Source of the DNA: JANMJD01 sp963847945
Lineage (GTDB): Bacteria; Actinomycetota; Acidimicrobiia; Acidimicrobiales; Ilumatobacteraceae
NCBI GenBank assembly: GCA_963847945.1
Contig: CAWKBX010000003.1
Span: forward strand, 186,001 to 250,000
DNA: 64,000 bases
Direction of reading: 5' to 3'
The notes beneath the pieces are model-generated. The model ran no database searches. It was not told the origin of the DNA and saw only the letters and a list, made by a program, of their open reading frames with translations. A program made the translations under genes and the position numbers. Below, piece by piece: positions 47,528 through 55,697 of the stretch; position 1 is the first letter of the stretch, and each line of letters opens with the position of its first letter.

Positions 47528-48821
47528 ATGGTTTCTCCCGACTTCCTGCGGTTCGACACGCTGAGTCTGCATGCCGGCCAACGACCCGACCCGACCACCG
47601 GGGCGCGGGCGGTGCCGATCTACTTCACGACGTCGTACGCATTCCCCGACACCGACGAAGCCGCGGCCTTGTTCAACCTGGAGGCGCCGGGCCACATCTA
47701 CAGCCGCATCTCCAACCCGACCGTCGCCGTGCTCGAAGAGCGGATTGCTGCCTTGGAAGGTGGCGTCGGCGCGGTATGCGCCGCCAGTGGCACGGCCGCG
47801 TTGCACCTGGCCGTCGCCACGCTGCTGAGCGCCGGCGACCACATCGTCGCCTCGAAGAACCTGTACGGCGGGTCGTTCAACATGATGAACCTGACGCTGC
47901 CCCGGTTCGGGATCACCACGACATTCGTCGACCCCCGCGACCCGGCGCGTTCGCCGCCGCGATCCAGCCGAACACCAAGCTCGTGTTACGGCGAGACGCT
48001 CGGCAACCCAGGCATCGAGGTGATGGACGTGCAGGCAATCGCCGATGTCGCCCACGCCCACGGCCTGCCGCTGATGGTCGACTCGACGTTCTCGACGCCC
48101 TACCTGTTCCGACCGATCGAGCACGGCGCCGACATCGTGATGCATTCGGTGACCAAGTTCCTCGGCGGCCACGGCACCGCGCTCGGCGGGGTGATCGTCG
48201 ACGGCGGTCGATTCGATTGGACGGCGAGCGGCAAGTTCCCCACCCTCACCGAGCCCTACGCCGGGTACCACGGCATCGTCTTCGCCGAGGAGTTCGGGCC
48301 GTCGGCGCTCGGGCATGCGAGCCCGGGCCGAGGGGCTGCGCGACTTCGGGGCCTGCATGAGCCCGCACAACGCGTTCGCCCTGCTGCAGGGCATCGAGAC
48401 CCTGCCGCTGCGGATGGCCCGGCACATCTCGAACACCGACCGGGTGCTCGAGATGCTGCAGACCAACGACGCCGTGAGCTGGGTGAAACACCCGCGGGTG
48501 CCGTCGCATCCCGACTACGAGTTGGCGAAACGCCTGTACCCGAAGGGGGCCGGAGCGATCCTCAGCTTCGGCGTCAAGGGCGGCCGGGCGGCCGGCCGCA
48601 AGTTCATCGAGGCCGTGCAACTGGCAACCCACCTGGCCAACGTCGGCGACGCCAAGACGCTGGTCATCCACCCCGGCTCGACGACGCACGGGCAGCTGAC
48701 CGCCGAGCAGTTGGAAGCCGTCGGCATCTCCGAAGACCTGATCCGCTTGTCGGTCGGGCTCGAAGATCCCGACGACATCATCGAGGACCTCGAGCGGGCA
48801 TTGAAGGCGAGCCAGCGATGA
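47528..48821 (+). CDS. O-acetylhomoserine sulfhydrylase-type PLP enzyme (three frame breaks)
   Basis: Cys/Met-metabolism PLP enzyme that would make homocysteine from O-acetylhomoserine and sulfide. It begins RFDTLSLHAGQRPDPTTGAR; frame slips at about 47945 (missing G) and 47990 (extra T) cancel each other around a segment that should read AAFAAAIQPNTKLV; GETLGNPGIEV resumes, the PLP lysine is in HSVTKFLGGHGTALGG, and another slip near 48310 leads to GACMSPHNAFALLQGIETLP. ATG 47528 is used. Full length is about 430 residues. It overlaps the hydrolase gene by 4 bp. Confidence 0.87.
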
Positions 48822-49620
48822 TCGTTACCGTCGATGGACACGAGGCGCACGCCTCGACCGGCGGCGTCGAGTTCGCGGGCGACGACCCGGTCGTGCTGCT
48901 GATCCACGGAGCCGGGATGGACTCCACCGTGTGGCAGCTGCAGACCCGCTACCTGGCCTATCGCGGGTTCCGTGCGGTCGCGGTCGACCTGCCCGGTCAT
49001 GGCCGCAGCGACGGGCGACGCCCTGGGTTCGGTCGAGCCGAGATGGCCGACTGGGTGGCCCGCTTCGTCGACGCGGCCGGGCTCGGGTCGGTACACGTCG
49101 TCGGACATTCGATGGGTACGTTCATCGCCCTCGAACTGGCCAGTCGATACGCCGACATCGTCGCGCTCGATCACGTTGTGCGGCACGGCCACCGGCATGC
49201 CCGTCCACCCCGAACTGCTGGCCGCCGCCGACAACGATCTGCCCGCCGCCGCGGCGCTGATGGCTGCCTGGGGGCACGCTCGAACCCGCCCATGTCGGGC
49301 TCAATCCGACGCCCGGGTTGTGGATGATCGGCGGGGCCCGAGCGCTGGTCGAAAACAGCGCGCCCGGCGTGTTGGCCACGGACTTCCGGGCCTGCATGTC
49401 GTATGACAACGCTGCCGCGGCGGCCGCAGCGGTGACCTGCCCGGCGACGGTGGTCATCGGCCTCGGCGACAAGATGACGCCACCCAAGGGCGGTCGGGCA
49501 CTCGCCGCGGCGATCCCCGGGGCGCGGGTCGTCGAACTCGCCGACACCGGCCACTCGATGATGATCGAGAGTCCCCGGGCGGTCCGCCAGGCCGTCCTGG
49601 ACGGGGTCGGCTCCCGGTAG
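48818..49620 (+). CDS. alpha/beta-hydrolase (two frame breaks)
   Basis: About 267 residues of alpha/beta-hydrolase fold. The oxyanion region LLIHGAGMDSTVW, the DLPGHGRSDGRR segment and the nucleophile elbow VVGHSMGTF lie in the first frame; after slips near 49180 and 49280 come GMPVHPELLAAADNDLPAAA and the Asp/His end IGLGDKMTPPKGG and LADTGHSMMIESPR. The catalytic triad Ser-Asp-His is thus complete. It overlaps the sulfhydrylase stop (ATGA), so it may act on homoserine esters or another acyl compound. Confidence 0.8.
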
Positions 49621-49640
49621 AAACTCGCCTGGCTGACACC

Positions 49641-50960
49641 TCAGCCGTGCACCGGGCTCCAGCTTCCGTCGCGCCCTAGGTACTCGCGTTCGCTGTTCGT
49701 CGTGCGATAGAAGCTCGGGCTGCCCGAGTCGGCCAACACCTGGAGCATCGCCGGTAGCTCGGCCCCTTCAGCGAGGATCTTGGCGATCACCCGATCGGCT
49801 CCGACGGCGTCGAGCATCTCGAACGGACCGTGCACCCAGTTGAATCCCCAGCGGATGGCGTTGTCGATGTTGACGATGTCGTCGGCGATCTCGGGCACTA
49901 GCCCGGCGGCGTAACGCAACGTTCCGCCGAAGACCTGCCAGGCGAGCCGACCCGGTTCGGAGTCGTCGAACATGATCTCGCCCGGGTTGCTGAGTACCTC
50001 GCCCGATACTCCACTGAGATCGGGAGCGGCGGCTTCCCGCCACTCCTCGGTCAACAGATCGAATGTCTCGGACTGCTTCGAGCCATCTGCCAACTTCTGG
50101 ACTCGACCGAATCCGCCCAGGTCACGGGCCTTTCGCCCAAGTTGACCACGCTCCAGCATGCGCTGCTCGGCACCGGGGAAGGCGGTGTACGCCCGGCCGA
50201 CATCATCGTCGGGCAGGTTGACGGCCAGGTTCTTGCCGACCAGGTCCATCACATCGAGGCCGATCAGGTCGATCAACCCGTACAGCCCCGTCGGCGGCAA
50301 CCCGACTGGCTTGCCGAGCAGCGCGTTGACGGTCTCTTGGGTCATGCCCGCCGCCAGGAACGGCTTGGCCAGATGGAGCCCGCTGAGCATGAAGTAGCAG
50401 CCGATACGGTTGCCGATGAAGTTGACCGTGTCCTTGGCGTGGACGACCCCCTTGCCCAACTGCGTCGCTCCGAACGCGGCGAACGCCTCGATGACCTCGG
50501 CGCTGGTCTGCTCGCCGGGGACCAGTTCGAACAACCGCATGACCCGCACGGGATTGAAGAAGTGGGTGATCGCCACGTCGGCCTGGAACCGATCGGGCAT
50601 TCCGGCCGCGATGTCGCGCAACGGGATTCCCGATGTGTTCGAGCTGATCACCGATCCGTCCTTGCGGAGCGGTTCGACCCGGGCGAAGAGTTGTTGCTTG
50701 ACGGCAAGGTCCTCGACGATCGCCTCGCAGATCCAGTCGTAGTCGGCGACCTTGGCGAGGTCGTCAAACGTTCCGGTCTCGACCAGGTGCCGATCGGCTT
50801 CATCAACGGCCTGTAGCCCACGTTCGACCGCCTCAGGCGTCACGTCGAGCATCAGCACGCGGCATCCCGCTGCGGCGCTCGCCGCGGCGATGCCCGAACC
50901 CATCGTGCCGCAGCCGAGCACGGCTACTGATTCAATCAGACGACTCATTTCGGTAGCCAT
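49641..50960 (-). CDS. 3-hydroxyacyl-CoA dehydrogenase
   Basis: A 439-residue NAD-dependent enzyme oxidising 3-hydroxyacyl-CoA. The Rossmann motif VAVLGCGTMGSGIAAASAAA is near the N-terminus, the conserved ISSNTSGIPL and ITHFFNPVRVMRLFELVPG follow, and AKDTVNFIGNRIGCYFML begins the C-terminal dimer domain; a second C-terminal repeat is present. There is no crotonase domain, so it is the FadB2-like form. In this cluster it could convert 3-hydroxybutyryl-CoA at the end of lysine breakdown. Start 50960 or 50948. Confidence 0.88.
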   Translation of the reverse strand: MATEMSRLIESVAVLGCGTMGSGIAAASAAAGCRVLMLDVTPEAVERGLQAVDEADRHLVETGTFDDLAKVADYDWICEAIVEDLAVKQQLFARVEPLRKDGSVISSNTSGIPLRDIAAGMPDRFQADVAITHFFNPVRVMRLFELVPGEQTSAEVIEAFAAFGATQLGKGVVHAKDTVNFIGNRIGCYFMLSGLHLAKPFLAAGMTQETVNALLGKPVGLPPTGLYGLIDLIGLDVMDLVGKNLAVNLPDDDVGRAYTAFPGAEQRMLERGQLGRKARDLGGFGRVQKLADGSKQSETFDLLTEEWREAAAPDLSGVSGEVLSNPGEIMFDDSEPGRLAWQVFGGTLRYAAGLVPEIADDIVNIDNAIRWGFNWVHGPFEMLDAVGADRVIAKILAEGAELPAMLQVLADSGSPSFYRTTNSEREYLGRDGSWSPVHG

Positions 50961-50964
50961 GCCC

Positions 50965-51456
50965 TCATGCCCCGGGGGAGCGCGACCACATCAGCGCCGA
51001 GTCGAACGAGAGGGTGTAGTCGGGGGTGAACTCGAGGATCACCCGGTGCGGGGAGTCGAGGAACTGCTGGAACGCCTTCGCCTTGTCGTTGTCGCCGCGC
51101 AGGTAGCGGCTGAACTCGGGATAGAACCAGTCCTTGGTGTCGCGGTCGGTGCGGACGACGCAGTTGCCCTTGTAGGTCACCGTACGGCCACTGCCGAGCG
51201 GCGTCTCGGCGCCATTGATGCACACCGACGCCCGCGGAAAGCGGCGCAGCGCCGGGACGCGAGCGCGGGTCTCGGCGCAGGTCATCCACAGCTTGCCGTC
51301 CTTGGGCAGGTACGACTGCACCACCCCGAACGCCTCGCCCTGCTTGTTGGTCCACATGAACACGCAATTCCGCTGGGTGTTGACCAGCTGGTGTTCGAGT
51401 TCCGGGCTGAGCGCACACTCAGTGAGGTCTTCGTAGTTGTCGGTCACAACGACCAT
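50965..51456 (-). CDS. PNPOx-like FMN-binding split-barrel protein
   Basis: A 163-residue pyridoxamine-5'-phosphate-oxidase-like protein. The N-terminus has SPELEHQLVNTQRNCVFMWT, then YLPKDGKLWMTCAETRARVP and RRFPRASVCINGAE, the split-barrel pattern that binds FMN or F420. The ATG at 51456 (MVVVTDNYEDL) is preferred over the longer frame. It is 5 bp from the dehydrogenase gene and likely in the same operon; the substrate is not known. Confidence 0.75.
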   Translation of the reverse strand: MVVVTDNYEDLTECALSPELEHQLVNTQRNCVFMWTNKQGEAFGVVQSYLPKDGKLWMTCAETRARVPALRRFPRASVCINGAETPLGSGRTVTYKGNCVVRTDRDTKDWFYPEFSRYLRGDNDKAKAFQQFLDSPHRVILEFTPDYTLSFDSALMWSRSPGA

Positions 51457-51594
51457 CGTACGAACCTTCCACCAGTCACCACGGCCCGAGCCGACGATGG
51501 GTGCATGATGACGAATCGCCATGCCGATCCATTCGCCCTCGGTCCGCCACGACGCGCCGGCTCGGTTCCCTCGAGGGGCAAAGTGTCGTTTCGA

Positions 51595-52728
51595 CTACGA
51601 GAGGCGCTCCATGTAGTCGGCGAGGGGGGCGATCTTGTCGAGCCACGATGAGACCAACGCCGGATCGCTCGGCGCGGCGTGGACGCCTGGGGCGACCTCG
51701 CCGTTGACCACCGATTCGACGGCGATCGAGACCGGGATCGACACCAGTTGGGCCATCGCCGAGCCGTGCTCGTTGCCCGAGGCGTCCATCGACCAGGTCT
51801 CGTGGAACACGGTCTGCCCATCCCGATCGGCGCGCAGCGAGACGAACAGCACGACCCGGTCGGGCTCACCAGGTGCGTAGGAGTTTTCGGCCAACAGCTG
51901 GGCACTCAGTTCGGCCAGCCGATTGTCACCTTCGGGTCCGCTGAGCGTTTCGATCTCGCGGAACACCGGCCCCCACGCCTCGGCCCAGCCGTTGAGCCGG
52001 ATCGTTCCGCGGACGAAATCGCGCACCGTCCAGGCCGGATCGAAGCGGTAGTCGTCCATGAACGGATAGCTATCGCGGTTCGGGTACACCTCGAAACTCT
52101 CGGCGACGGGGAGCGGTGCGTCGTACGACGTGATCGCATCCCACGGGCGATCGACGTTGCGTTCCTGGAAGTCGAGCAGGCTCTTCGACGGCGACCGCAG
52201 CGCCTTGAGCACTCCGAGCGGCGCCCAGCTGAACTTGTACTTGAATGCGTTGGGGATCTTCGGCACCCCACCGCAGTACGAGGTGAAACTGATCACGTTG
52301 TCGACGTCGTAGGCCGCCGAGTTGCGATATCGGGCGACGAGATCGTGGGCCATCAGATGGTCGATGCCCGGGTCGAGGCCGACTTCGTTGACCGACACCA
52401 GAGCCTGCTCGCGGAACGCACCGTCGAGGGCGCGCATCTCGGGCGCGATGTATGACGACGACACGAAATGTGCCCGGCGCTTCAGGCAGCGCTGAGCAAT
52501 GGCGACGTGTTGGTCGGCCGGCAGCATCGAGACCGCCACATCTCCGGGCTCGAGCGCGGCTTCCAGAGCGTCGATGTCGTAGGCGCGAACGTCGCTGGTC
52601 AGGTCGCCGACGACCTCGCGGGCCTTGTCGACCGTGCGGTTCCACACGACGACCTGGTGGCCGTTGCTCAACAACGCTCGCAGTCCGGGGCCCGATGAGA
52701 GGCCGGTGCCGCACCAGTGAATGGTCAT
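51595..52728 (-). CDS. saccharopine dehydrogenase-like protein (glutamate-forming type)
   Basis: A 377-residue saccharopine dehydrogenase family protein. The Rossmann start is degenerate (IHWCGTGLSSGPGLRALLSN), then AVSMLPADQHVAIAQRCLKR, HFVSSSYIAPEMRALDGAFR and the conserved NEVGLDPGIDHLMAHDL, which is the LYS9/AASS-SDH signature. It would split saccharopine into aminoadipate semialdehyde and glutamate. It lies 3 bp after the LYS1-like gene, so they are one operon. Confidence 0.85.
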   Translation of the reverse strand: MTIHWCGTGLSSGPGLRALLSNGHQVVVWNRTVDKAREVVGDLTSDVRAYDIDALEAALEPGDVAVSMLPADQHVAIAQRCLKRRAHFVSSSYIAPEMRALDGAFREQALVSVNEVGLDPGIDHLMAHDLVARYRNSAAYDVDNVISFTSYCGGVPKIPNAFKYKFSWAPLGVLKALRSPSKSLLDFQERNVDRPWDAITSYDAPLPVAESFEVYPNRDSYPFMDDYRFDPAWTVRDFVRGTIRLNGWAEAWGPVFREIETLSGPEGDNRLAELSAQLLAENSYAPGEPDRVVLFVSLRADRDGQTVFHETWSMDASGNEHGSAMAQLVSIPVSIAVESVVNGEVAPGVHAAPSDPALVSSWLDKIAPLADYMERLS

Positions 52729-52731
52729 TGT

Positions 52732-53790
52732 TCAGTCCGTTTCGTGAGGCCGATGAAGGTGCCGTCGGAACTCCAACTCAGCCCGGTGCCACACGCCGGT
52801 GGCCAGGTCGTGGAGTTCGCCGAGCGACGGCAGCAGTTGCGCAGCGTAGTCCTCACTGCTCTCCACCGGCAGGAGCGACGGCAGGTTGTCGATGGCGACG
52901 ACGTCGAGTGGCGGGTCGCCGTGGACGCGCCGGGCCGGCTCCGCCCAGGTGGTCACCTCGTCGTACACCTTGATCGGCGAGAAGTCCGACGAGGGGTCGC
53001 AAGCGATATCGCCGATCACCCGCAGCGTGCGAGGGTCGGTCGGCGTCGAGGCGGGGACGAAAACTGGGCAGCCGGGCCGGGCGAGGATGCAGTTGAGGAA
53101 CAGCTCATGCTCCAGCACTTCGGGAAACGGGCCTCCGCCGGCCGTCTCGGCCAGATCCCACTTGGTCACCTCGATCCCCAGTGCATCACAGAAGTCGGTC
53201 GCCCCGGTGCCCACCCGCCCGAGTGCCCCGATGATCAATGCCCGAGGCTGGTCGCCGTGCCACGATCCGCGCATGGCATCCAACAGCGCTCTCTGGCTGG
53301 CGAACGGCGAGATGGCCGCGGCGATCGAGTCGTACTGCTGCGCCACCCAAGCGTGATACGCCACGGCGGCCCCGGCGAACCCCGCCCAGTACCCGAACGC
53401 GGCCACGCGGCGGCCGGTGTCGTCGACGAGGTATTCGAGGTCATACAGCGTGCCTCCGTCGGCGAATCGGTTGAGCAGCACGCGCCCGGCCGGCTGACCC
53501 TTGTAGGCGTGGCCGAACATGATGTGGCGGTGACGCAGCGGCGTGTCGTCGTCGGGCAGTTCCTTGAGTCCGAAAATGATCGCATCGGTCGGGGCGTCAG
53601 GCCACGTGTTCTCGGGGGCGATCTGGCATCCGGCGGCGATGTATCCGTCGATCGGAATCGCCCGCACCGAACTCCGTTCGACCGTGACCCGGATACCGCG
53701 CTCGATCAGCACATGCGCCCCTGCGGGCGTCAACCCGACGCGTTGTTCGTTGTCACGCTGCTCGGCGCGGACCCAGAGATGTGTTGTCAT
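52732..53790 (-). CDS. saccharopine dehydrogenase (lysine-forming, LYS1/LKR-like)
   Basis: A 352-residue protein of the alanine dehydrogenase/PNT-like saccharopine dehydrogenases. It begins LWVRAEQRDNEQRVGLTPAG, has IFGLKELPDDDTPLRHRHIM and FGHAYKGQPAG, the NAD-fold RALIIGALGRVGTGATDFCD and DNLPSLLPVESSEDYA near the end, all typical for LYS1/LKR. It would join lysine and 2-oxoglutarate. ATG 53790 overlaps the aminotransferase stop by 4 bp. Confidence 0.88.
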   Translation of the reverse strand: MTTHLWVRAEQRDNEQRVGLTPAGAHVLIERGIRVTVERSSVRAIPIDGYIAAGCQIAPENTWPDAPTDAIIFGLKELPDDDTPLRHRHIMFGHAYKGQPAGRVLLNRFADGGTLYDLEYLVDDTGRRVAAFGYWAGFAGAAVAYHAWVAQQYDSIAAAISPFASQRALLDAMRGSWHGDQPRALIIGALGRVGTGATDFCDALGIEVTKWDLAETAGGGPFPEVLEHELFLNCILARPGCPVFVPASTPTDPRTLRVIGDIACDPSSDFSPIKVYDEVTTWAEPARRVHGDPPLDVVAIDNLPSLLPVESSEDYAAQLLPSLGELHDLATGVWHRAELEFRRHLHRPHETD

Positions 53791-54998
53791 GCGAGGACCC
53801 GTGCCTTGTGCAGTTCGGCGCCGAGCGCCGAGATGCCGGCCACAATGCGCTCGTCGGACTGGGTTGAGTAGCTCACCCGGGCATGGTTCGGCTCGGCCTG
53901 CACCGGGAAGAACGTCGCGCCGGGCACATAGGCGACCTTGGCGTGCGGCAGGGCTCGGTCGCGCATGAAGGTCTCGCTGTCGAAGCCGGCCGGGAACGTC
54001 AGCCAGGTGAACAGACCGCCCTCGGGATTGGTGAAGCCGATGTCGGTGGGGAACCGATCGCGGATCGTGTCGAGTATCAAGTCCTTCTTGTGTCGGTAGG
54101 TCCGGCGGATTTCGGCGATATGGGCGTCGATGTCGTAGCTGTCGAGAAACAGCGACACCGCAGCCATGTTGAGGGTGCTGCACTGCGTGTCGGCCGCCAG
54201 CTTGAGCAGCCCGAGTCGCTCGATGATGTCGGGCGAGGCAATGGCCCAGCCGATGCGGAGGCCGGGCGCCAGCACCTTGGAGAAACTGCCCAGATAGATC
54301 ACCCTGCCCTGAGTGTCGAGGCTCTTGATCGACGGCGGCGATACGCCCTCGAAGCGGGTCTCGCGGTACGGGCTGTCCTCGAGCACGATCACGTCGTAGT
54401 GGTTCGCCAGGTCGATCAGATGGCGACGGCGGGCCAGCGACATGGTCACGCCGGTGGGATTCTGGAAGTCGGCGATCGTGTATATGAACTTGGTGCCGGG
54501 GTGTGCCCGCAGAGCGATCTCCAGCGCGTCGGTGTCCATCCCCTGATCGTCCATCGGCACCCCGACATAGGTGGGCTCGCAGGGGTTGAAGGCGATCAAG
54601 CCACCAAGGAACGTCGGGCTTTCGGTGATGATCGGATCACCACGGTCGATGAGGAGCTTGGCGACCAAGTCCAGCCCCTGCTGCCCACCGTGCAAGACGA
54701 GGACCTCGTCGGCGGTGCACGTCACGCCCTCGTTGGCCATCCGGTCGGCGATCTGCCGGCGGAGGTGCTCGGGACCGTTCGAGACCGTGTACTGCAGGGA
54801 GTCGCGGCCCTGCTCGACGATGGCGCGGCTGAACACCTCGCTGAGCTGGTCGATCGGGAACAGCCCGGCATCGGGATAGCCGCCGCCGAACGAGATAATC
54901 GACGGGTCGGCCCCGTGGCGCAGGAGTTCGCGGATCGCCGATGGTTTGACATGGTTCATCCGTGACGCAAACCGAGCAGACGGTGGAGAGGGCGGCAC
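53787..54998 (-). CDS. PLP aminotransferase, 2-aminoadipate (LysN-like)
   Basis: A 403-residue fold-type I aminotransferase. It shows SGxx-type KPSAIRELLRHGADPSIISF, GGGYPDAGLFP, the GGQQGLDLVAKLLIDRGDP substrate helix, TIADFQNPTGVTMSLARR, EDSPYRETRFEG and the PLP lysine in LGSFSKVLAPGLRIGW, matching 2-aminoadipate/aromatic aminotransferases. The GTG at 54998 with GGGGG upstream is preferred since the N-terminal PPSPPSARFASRM belongs to the family start. It leads the saccharopine operon and would convert aminoadipate to 2-oxoadipate. Confidence 0.85.
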   Translation of the reverse strand: MPPSPPSARFASRMNHVKPSAIRELLRHGADPSIISFGGGYPDAGLFPIDQLSEVFSRAIVEQGRDSLQYTVSNGPEHLRRQIADRMANEGVTCTADEVLVLHGGQQGLDLVAKLLIDRGDPIITESPTFLGGLIAFNPCEPTYVGVPMDDQGMDTDALEIALRAHPGTKFIYTIADFQNPTGVTMSLARRRHLIDLANHYDVIVLEDSPYRETRFEGVSPPSIKSLDTQGRVIYLGSFSKVLAPGLRIGWAIASPDIIERLGLLKLAADTQCSTLNMAAVSLFLDSYDIDAHIAEIRRTYRHKKDLILDTIRDRFPTDIGFTNPEGGLFTWLTFPAGFDSETFMRDRALPHAKVAYVPGATFFPVQAEPNHARVSYSTQSDERIVAGISALGAELHKARVLA

Positions 54999-55034
54999 GC
55001 CCCCAGCGTAATGGCCATCGCTAGGGTCTGGCCT

Positions 55035-55697
55035 GTGCCCACCGACGATGAACTGCTCGCCCGTCTCCGCCTGATCGACACCGCCAGCCTGTCCGATGCC
55101 GCCAAGTCGCTCCCGGTGTTGCCGTCGACGATCCGTCCGCTGGCCGCGGGCCTGAAGATGGCCGGACGCGCCGTGACCGCCAACGCCGACGACGATCTGA
55201 TGTCGGTGATCGGCGCGCTGCAGGTCGCCGGTCCTGGCGATGTGCTCGTGGTCGCCGCGGGGGTCGACGGCCACGCCGTGGCTGGTGAGCTGTTCGGCAC
55301 CGAAGCGTTCCGTCGGGGCCTGGCCGGAGTCGTGATCGACGGGATGTCACGCGACACCGCCGCCCTGCGCCGTCTCGGTCTGCCATTCTACTCCCGCGGG
55401 GTCACCCCGAAGGCCCCGGGGGCTCGCAAGGTGCCCCAGGTTCAACTCCCGGTGGTGATCGGTGGGGTCGAGGTGCGTCCGGGCGATCTGGTCGTCGGCG
55501 ATGACGACGGCATCATCGTCGGATCGGCCGCCGACTTCGCCGCCATCGTCGACGCCGCCGAAGCGATTCAGACCCACGAAAAAGCCCTGCGGATCTCGAT
55601 TGAAAACGGCTTCTCACTGTTCGACGCGATGAACTTCACCGAGCACGCCGATCGCCTCCGCGCCGGGCAGGAGAGCACGCTCAAGTTCGAGGGCTGA
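55035..55697 (+). CDS. RraA-like / HMG aldolase-fold protein
   Basis: A 220-residue RraA-family protein (also annotated as demethylmenaquinone methyltransferase or 4-hydroxy-4-methyl-2-oxoglutarate aldolase). The signature AVAGELFGTEAFRRGLAGVV and IDGMSRDTAALRRLGLPFYS holds the metal/substrate residues, followed by GVEVRPGDLVVGDDDGIIV. GTG 55035 is the likely start, ATG 55011 an alternative. The gene is divergent from the lysine operon by only 36 bp, so the two may share control. Its substrate is unknown. Confidence 0.83.
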   Translation: MPTDDELLARLRLIDTASLSDAAKSLPVLPSTIRPLAAGLKMAGRAVTANADDDLMSVIGALQVAGPGDVLVVAAGVDGHAVAGELFGTEAFRRGLAGVVIDGMSRDTAALRRLGLPFYSRGVTPKAPGARKVPQVQLPVVIGGVEVRPGDLVVGDDDGIIVGSAADFAAIVDAAEAIQTHEKALRISIENGFSLFDAMNFTEHADRLRAGQESTLKFEG

